From Aphrocallistes beatrix (lineage: Eukaryota > Porifera > Hexactinellida > Sceptrulophora > Aphrocallistidae), in the NCBI GenBank assembly GCA_963281255.1, contig OY725491.1, positions 5,072,857 through 5,136,856 on the forward strand: DNA of 64,000 nucleotides. The letters are read 5' to 3'. Of the stretch, positions 12,201 through 21,200 are shown piece after piece. The notes below the pieces were generated by a model. The model saw only the letters and a list, made by a program, of their open reading frames with translations. It was not told the origin of the DNA and made no database searches. Position 1 is the stretch's first letter. Every line of letters begins with the position of its first letter. The translations under genes and the position numbers were made by a program.

Positions 12201-15200
12201 ATATCTTTAATATTCTAACAGTACAATTTTATTATAGTTAATCTCCATTGGATTAATGTTATTTCACTAATCGGAACAAATTCACCAATCCGAACGATTT
12301 TTCGATCATTGGCACAGAGCTGTTCGAAACAGCAAACATGTACTGTTGTATATTGAAAATTTATAAGCAATTCAACATAAATCAGGAAGCAGCGAGAATG
12401 AACTCCTTATATACTTGTAAAAAAGTGATTTTTAAAAAATGGCCTAAATAAAACAGGGTAATAATTATACATCCCTCCAGAGAGGGCATGCCTAATTTAC
12501 GGGACGGTACGGGACAGTCCCGTTAAATCTAGATGCCTAATTTACGGGACGGGACGGGTTAAGATGCCTAATTTACGGGACGGGACGGGTCAATATGCCT
12601 AATTTACGGGACGGTACGGGACAGTCCCGTTAAATCTAGATGCCTAATTTACGGGACGGGACGGGTTAAGATGCCTAATTTACGGGACGGGACGGGTCAA
12701 TATGCCTAATTTACGGGACGGGACAGAAAAGGTGCCTAATTTACGGGACGGGACAGAAAAATACCTAATTATGCAGTCGAGTCGATTCAAGGTATTGTGA
12801 CATCGATTAATCGCGAAAACTGCTTAAATCTCCAGGAATAGAATCAGGGGCGGTCACAAGAATTTTCTAAACCGGGGCAAGCGGAGAAACAAACTCGGGA
12901 AAATAACCCGGATGCCCCCCCCCCCCCCTTGGGAACGCCCCTGAGTAGAATAGTTTTCATACATAGAATTTAGTTAATTGGGAATTCTGCTTAATCGGGA
13001 CAAAGTATCACGACCCAATGTGTTCTGATTAAGCGGATTCATTGTACCCGAATAATTATATACAGTGAAGATTGGATATAACTACGTACCATCGGGCAAG
13101 AGAAAAATGTCGTTATTTGCGATTTGTCGTTATATCCAATCTTCACTGTAGTACATAACTATATTGTGAATTGTAGAATGAATATTGATATAATGAATAA
13201 AATACATAGTTAATAGAATATACGTAGTCTAGTGAATAATGGGATGACTAAGTGTTACAATACACTGAATCGACTCGACTGTATAGTAAGGTATTTTTGC
13301 CCCGTATCGCAAATTAAGTACTGACAAAAGTTTTCCGGAATGATTCTGTCCTATCCCGGATATTAGGCATCTTAACCCGTCCCGTTCCGTAAATTAGGCA
13401 TCTTAACTCGTCCCGTCCCGTAAATTAGGCATCTTAGCCCGTCCCGTCCCGTAAATTAGGCATCTTAGCCCGTCCCGTCCCGTCCCGTAAATTAGGCATC
13501 TTAACCCGTCCTGTCCCGTAAATTAGGCACCTTTTCTGTCCCGTCCCGTAAATTAGGCATCTTGACTCGTCCCGTCCCGTAAATTAGGCATCTCTTAACC
13601 CGTCCCGTCCCGTAAATTAGGCATGCCCCTCCAGAGATACTCTCCTAATCTCAATCCCCTAAATTTATGGTTTGCATATACGTATAAGGTTTAAACCCCT
13701 CGCCTGGCTACGTCTCAAAAGTATAAATAGAGAAAACCCCACTTTCATTTTCACTTTCAGTTCACTTTCAATGTACTTTCATTTTCACTTTCAACATTCC
13801 TAGCCAACCGCGGGTTAATTAAGAGGCGTAGAAAATGACTATAGTAGTGATGAACATGTCAGTATAACTTGTGACCTAATGATATATTGACGACTGCTAA
13901 TATCACCAGATCCACTTTCTATTACTTCAATAGATATAACTCCGGTTACAGTGATAGATAGAGCTGCTACTATTACCACACCAAGTAGAACTACTATCAC
14001 ACCAGGTAGAACTATTACCACACCAGGTAGAACTATTACCACACCAGATAGAACTATGACCACAACGGAAACAACTCATACTACTTCTGCTAGTTTTTAT
14101 TTCTCAGTAATCAAAACAACTGTATTTCCAGGTAAGACACATACTATAATTATTAATCATCCTTTTTACCTAAAATTAATGAAGGTGGTGATATTTTATT
14201 CATATACACTTGTATCCTTACTATTAAAACTCGATTAATATATATATACTCGTATATATAACGAATTGATTGCAGAAACTACCAAGCGCAGAAATTGATT
14301 TTTGGCATGTGGGAGTCTTTTGGCTATGGCTTGTCACGAAAAAAATGGTCCGGGTTAAATTTTGTATCATTTAATTACGTACACTAAAGTAGTCCTCTCC
14401 TCATAGGATGTGATGACACTACAACAAGTATGTAGAAGTTTTACTATTGCTTCCCGCCATTTCCATCAAACTACAACGCTGCGCCTCGCTTTTCTCATGT
14501 CTCAAGTTAGCATTATTCATGTTAAAAAATCTCTGTCGGTAGACCGATAGTGCAGCTGACTTGGCACGTAAGATATGAATATTGTAATACATCGAGCTAC
14601 TAAATTTTGAAAACTCAGATTTCGCAGCGTACGGAGATACATACATACATATGGACGGATGTGGTACACAGTCCTTGCCATTGGGACATCTCTCTGCAGA
14701 AACTGCACTAAAAATGGTCCCCCGGACTAGATTTGGCAGCCAAAACTGATCCCTCGGACCAAATTTGGCAGCTAAAACTGGTCCCCCCGAACAATTTTGG
14801 CGACCAGAACTGGTCCCCCGGAACAAATTTGGCCCGGACCAATTTTGGCCTGACAGGACACCGTCCTTGCCATAGAGGCATCTCTCTGCAGAAACTGCAC
14901 TAAAAATGGTCCCCAGGACTAGATTTGGCAGCCGAAACAGATCCCTCGGACAAAATTTGGCGACCTAAACTGGTCCGGGTGACCAAATTTAGCTAGGGGG
15001 ACCAATTTTGGCTGCCAAAACTGGTAAATGAAAATGATGACTCATCACTCTGTTATGACGTCATCATTATGCATCAAAATTTTAAAAATGAACAAATTTG
15101 GTGAATTTCTGCATCTACTACTTGCATACATGCCAACCTGAGCCATGATAAGAGCGGGACTCAGCGTTGAATTTGCGGGACATGGCGGGACGCAATAGAA

Positions 15201-18200
15201 ATGTACTATATGTACATTGAAATAAAAAAGCGGGACATAATGGGGAAATTTCATGTAAAAGCGGGACACTCGTAAAAATTAGCTCAATAGAAGAGTGAAA
15301 AAAGCGGGACGTCCCGCCAAAAACGGGACAGTTGGCAAGTATGTACTTGTCGACTTAATATTATAAATTTACGGTCATATTTTTCCTTCTTTGAAGTACC
15401 AGTTCGCTGTGAAGTTGAAGATTCATTTTGTCGAAAAATAGAATATCCTGGCTGTTAATCAAGAGTATTTTGAGAATATATTTAATGTATTTATTTTTGT
15501 ATCAAGTAGGAAATCAGCCGATCATCACTTCTCCAAATAGAAATATCCAAATAACAATAACTGACTTAACAATGCATGCGAATTTTCATCTCCATCAAGA
15601 ATGTATTGCTACAGGATTCCCTCAACCGACTGTTAGATGGACTGGAAATTTGAGCATGAAATTTATCAGAGGAAATGTCTTGATGATAAAACCAGGAGAT
15701 TTAGGGGAAATAAATCCATTATCATTCGTTTGTATTGCTGAAAATTCTCAAGGGAAAGATACTAAAATCGTCAAGATTTTAATCAAAATTGATCTTACCA
15801 GAATTCTAGATGAGTTCATATATTTAACTGATGAAGAAGCAACTAATATTGCCCAAATCATTACTGCCAACACAAATGGCGTCAATACATCGGGGGGAAA
15901 TATTAGCGAGATACATCAGGAATTAGTGAAAAATGCGATGGATTTAGAGATTTTAGTTGTGAAGTTAATGCTGAATAGAAATAGCTCTGATGTAGTGATA
16001 AATATTTTAAATACAGCGCAAGTAATTATCAGAAAAGATGGCGAACTTCGAGAAGATCATGAAATTATGGTAAATTATGATAACTAAATTGAATGGGCTC
16101 TTTATAAAAAGGTCATTTTCCAATTGATTGAGTTCTAATAAAATATTTTAATATTAGCTTCTTCTGCAAGGATAATTTTGTGCGACCATTTAATCTTGCT
16201 AGATATTTCAAGATTCTTTAGTATGAAACTTAGAAAATAGGATATTCAGGATCCACACTGTTGAAAACCAAAAGTCGTTGAGCTAGTCTATATAGTCCAC
16301 ATATTGTCTAAATAGTCATATAGTCCACATATTAATTTGAAGCTAGCTTGTACCATAGTCTACTTAATACACGGCCCTGTATGTCGCCGAGAAGGCCTGA
16401 AAAATACAAAGCCAGTTTTAACACAGTCAAAATTTAATTACAGGGTGACAATTAAGTTCTGTTACAAGCTTCATTAGGTATAAAATTTTTTTTACTCAAG
16501 CGATCTTAGTTATTATGATCCTTAGAGATTGTAATTCGAATATTTTCAATGATTTTAAAAGACTTTTCGATTCTAAGACTTAGAAATGTGTTTTGTATGG
16601 CGAGTTTGAAGAAAGAAAATGTGTCCTGGCACGGAGCGAAAATCGTGAATCAGGGTCCACTGCTTTTCAAGTTATCTTCAAAGCGTCTTCAAATTCTAGG
16701 AAAAATTACATTTTCCTTGAACACTCTAAATTTATAGAAACATAGGCTGTTCAGATCAGTGCATTTTGAGGACCAATTGGATCAGATTTTTTTTGTGATG
16801 TGAAAAATTTTTTGGGGAATTTGCAAAATGTACCTAATTTGAACTGCGAATGAATAACTTTTTCTCGTTTCTGATAATCAATTCAGTGGATTTATGAAAT
16901 ATTCATATAGTGAATGAAAGGTATCTGGTGCTAAATCGTCATGGAACATCGATTATGAAGACATTTTTTACAGAAGCAGTGGGCCCTGATTCGCGATTTT
17001 CGCTGCTTACCAGAGAATATTTTTATCGCTATTTATTTATTTTATTTATTTATTTTCATTTTAGGATAAAGTTGTAATGGAACAAAATAGCATTGCCCCA
17101 GCTTCTCCTATCTTAGGAACGACTTTGAAAACCATAGATAATTTAGGTTCAAAAGTTACATTGAACTTAGAAAAGGGTACAAATTCTACTTTCAAAGTTA
17201 AAACAATCACGGTACATGCACAAAATATAAATCTACTTAAAATCGATCCAAACACACAAAATATTGTAATCCCCGAAGAAGGAAGTAGAATGGAAGATGG
17301 TATGGAAGAAAGAATTCGAATCCCAGTTGATAATCTTGAAACACTTTCATCAAATGGTTATCTCAGAGTAAGTCAAAATAAAATAATAGAATAAACATAG
17401 CCAGTTATAAATGCTGTAAAACCGGAAATTAACATCATTACTATACTTTATTTATTCTGTTTTAATAAATTCAAGTACTCTTTTTATACATAGATTGCAA
17501 CAACAATAATTGATACTATGGAGATCAGAAACAAAAATATGAGGGAGAATTCTTCAAAGTTGTTCAGTAATATTATTTCACTCGTTATGCCATCACGAGC
17601 AAAAACGAATCAAAAGATAAAGCTTGCAAACCCAGTAAGTTTATTTACACAGATATAATGCAAACTGTTTTTAAGTACTACTACATGTACGTATATTCGC
17701 ACCTTTAATATGCGCATCATATAGTATTTATCAAATGTATATTACAAATAAATTCGCCTGAAATGTGTTTTTTATTTTCTCCTTGACAACCAGTATAATT
17801 TCTTTCCTCAGACTCCTTATATATCATGCTACAGCCACCCTACTTAAGCTGACATAGTCATTGAAATTATCATAGATAATTAAATTTGATTTGGAAATAA
17901 TATCTCCAAACTATTAACTCATTGTTTTTCAGGTAAAATTAGTTTTTGCTATATCAGGATACGATCCAAATCACTTCGATCAAATATGTTCATTCCTTGA
18001 TGATGCTTATTGGTCAGATGAAGGTTTGAGAACAGATGGGATGAAAAATGTTACAGCTTGCTACACAAACCACCTTACAAGTTTTGCAGTTTTTGTTACA
18101 CCTAGATATTTAGGACCTCATAACAGAATTGCATCTATAGTCAGTTATGCAGTTGTATCTATTTCATTCATTTTCTTGCTTATATCACTAATTCTGTTCA

Positions 18201-21200
18201 TACTTAGTGGTAAGCGATTTTTCAAGGTGGAGGCAAACATTGTGTATTTCAACTACTGTCTTTCATTAACATTAGCTTTTGGGTTGTTCATATTTGGAAT
18301 AGAGACTGGTACATTTGATGGCATTTTGTGCAAAATAATAGCATTTCTCCTCCATTATCTCTGGCTCTCTGTATTTGTATGGACCCTCTGTAATGGAATT
18401 TTGATCATCTATAAACTGACATTAGGTAAGTACCTTCTAATGAAATGTAGTATCATTTAAAATTTTGTCATTTTTGATGTTGCAACCTAGACCTGTTATA
18501 ACCTAAATATTTTTTAGGAAATATATAATAGCATCAAAAAATTCGAGTAGTATTATATATATATTTGTTTTTTCAATTTTTCATTAACAACAGTAAATTT
18601 TAGATCCATCCATCCGTCTTAGTGTCTTTAACTCTTACTTTTCGAGAAATCTTCCCTCGAATATTCGCGTGATTTTACATTAAAGTGTTCGTGTTATACA
18701 TTTTATGCAAGAACACCACAGATGTGACCAAATACTAAAAATGAATAACTATTCACTGAGATATTACATTTCAGTCATATCACAAAACATATTTAGCAAT
18801 CGGATTAAATTCGCAATCATTGTTCCGCTCCAAGTAATAATATTTATACTTAGCGTAGTGCAAAGTAGGAATTCCTACTTGGCAAAACAAAGTTGACATA
18901 ATTTGTGTTTTTGAAATAAAATGAAAGCCGTTTATAGCGGTCACCCAAGAGACTGGAAAAAAATACCGTTGTAGACAGGTGCTCTTGTGTAGAAGTTAAT
19001 TGTAATGGGACAGTCAGCAACAGGAATTTCTGTTATGTACATTGTCACCAGCATATACTTATAGAAATACGTTTTTGCAGGTTCCAAGGTATTCCGCTTT
19101 TAACACTACGTGAAATAAGAATTATTGCAAAGTAATAATTTGCAACTAATTTTGATTCTGCTAGGAGTATCGAGGTTGCATACGTGGAGTGTGGGAGCAA
19201 ATGTACTTGACGAATTATGAAATACTGCAGTAAAATATTGTTAGAATGAACATATTTTTGATAGAATTTACAATCAAAACATAGGAATACATATATATAT
19301 GTTGTCAAATTCTTGAGCAACACATTCAAATTTCTCTTATCTTAGTCTTTCAGCTCATTAACAAATGGTTAGGTATGATATTTAAAAATCTGGTGTCAAT
19401 AATCACCATCACAAAAAGATAATGTAGTTAATGATGAAGTATGTTAGGCTGTATATGTTGCTATTCAGAACTATTGAGATATAGAATTGGAAAAGTCTAG
19501 AAACTGGGTTAATTTTAAATTGTTAATGCGAAATTGAAATCAAATTTCTCTACACATTAATTGTAAATTCTTTATAAAAATGATCACTTATACTATATTT
19601 GTATATAATATTGCACAGTTACTCTACGTATACCACCCTGATATTCTTAGTACAATCCAAATAATTTACAATTAAATACCTACCAATGTGATAGCTCTCA
19701 GATAGCATATAAAGTTGAAGTAACAAATTGTTCCAACTTTATTGTACCATGTGTGTACTCCTACTTTACGTTGTGTCAAGTAGATATTTTTCAGATTGTT
19801 AGATTATTCCAATTTTTTTTTCGCCAAGTTGGAATATTTCTACTGAGCGCGGTACATTATGATCATTGATATGGAGAAATTGTATCATAGTTTAGGAACT
19901 TAACCCCGGTATTTCCATTAACCATTACTCCATTCGCAAGATTTTCAAAACGCTTCCCTAGCGAACGGCAAGGGTTGTTTTTGTCATATTATTAATTCAT
20001 TGCTATAACCTAGAATTTTTTAATTATTATACATTCTTAAAATAACTAAGTTCTGCAGTATTAAATTGAATCTTTAGGAGTTTTGAGGCAGCACAAGATA
20101 TATCCATACTTGATAGTATTTGGATGGACACTTCCTATCATTATTCCAATCATTACAGTTTTGGTTAAACAGGACAAATACGTGAAGACAGATCAACATT
20201 GTTTTTTGACGCATGAAAATGGAGTTATCTGGGCTTTTATAGCTCCAATTATGGCGATTATCTTTCTAAACATGATCATTCTAATTATATCAGTCATTCG
20301 CATTTCAACAACCAAATTTGGTTCCGAAAAGCTAAAAGAGAAGCAAATCATTAAGAGTGCACTTGTCTCAACTTTAATTCTGACTCCATTATTGGGAATT
20401 CCTTGGATTATTCTGTTACTCAACCTTTTTATAGAAAACCCAATAGTACAATGGGGTTTCATCATAATCAATGGACTAATGGGGATATTCTTCTTCTTTG
20501 CAATTACAATGCGAAACCCTGAAGTTTTAAAATTGTTAAAAAGGAAAAAAGGGAGATATTTTCAGGTCTCTTCCAGTCCTGAAAATAAGTCATCTGACAT
20601 GGTGAGCAAAAAATTCAAAAGATCTATCTCACAAAATACAGATGTATTATCTCCAACTAATACAGGAGTAAGTAAGAAAGGAGAATATTTTCCTCTTGGT
20701 GAGTACTTGTAAAAGAAACAAATCAATTATAGAAGCAATCGAAAATAGAGATGGGGCTTTTTGTACGCTCATGTAAGATGTCTTTATGACATATACAGTG
20801 TACTACGCCATCCAACTCCGTACTTACACTACATGATCCTTCGAATATGAATTGCTATAAACCCCTATAGCAATTAGCAGGTGCAAATCCATAAAGTATC
20901 AGATAAATTCAAATATCTCAGAAACTGAATTCATATTCGTAGGCTCATTGTGGTTCCTCCCACCTATTTAGTAATGTTATCCTCCCAATCTACTTTTTCG
21001 ATCATATATGAGAGCTCTCCCCATTTGAGTGTACCTTTACCAAGGTTCACATTATTTTGACATTTTTATTCCCTCATAAAATAATCTCGGAATTGTTTGT
21101 GTTAAGGTTTCTCTTTTGTGGAGTACGTATTAAGAAAGATAGAGTTCAGGCTAATTTTGAATAAATATCACTTTGAGAACCTTCAGCTTCACTAACGCTG

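Larger units (their letters stand above)
11558..13933 (+). other. Interval A4-A5, filled by repeats
   Basis: In gene B the SRCR domain and Thr-rich stalk are one uninterrupted exon (B14); in gene A they are 2.4 kb apart. The interval contains stalk coding remnants just after A4, a Helitron-like head (11746-11960) and the foldback 12484-13628 with a MITE inside it. It also has a CACTTTCATTTTCACTTTCA simple repeat (about 13740-13795) and a degraded SRCR end at 13836-13872. Confidence 0.6.
14132..15509 (+). other. Intron A5-A6
   Basis: No exon was seen. It carries a Helitron-like head (14214-14331), then a repeat block 14340-15025 related to 2290-2880. This block has multiple 'GGTCCCCCGGACCAATTTTGG'-like units, partly tandem at 14705-15020. 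The MITE 15125-15343 follows. Confidence 0.55.

Noticed and set aside
12488..12770. Regularly spaced 31-bp repeats that at first sight resemble a CRISPR array
   Set aside because: There are no unique spacers, the same units occur inverted at 13355-13620, and the whole is bounded by a 9-bp target duplication; it is the arm of a foldback element in a eukaryotic genome.
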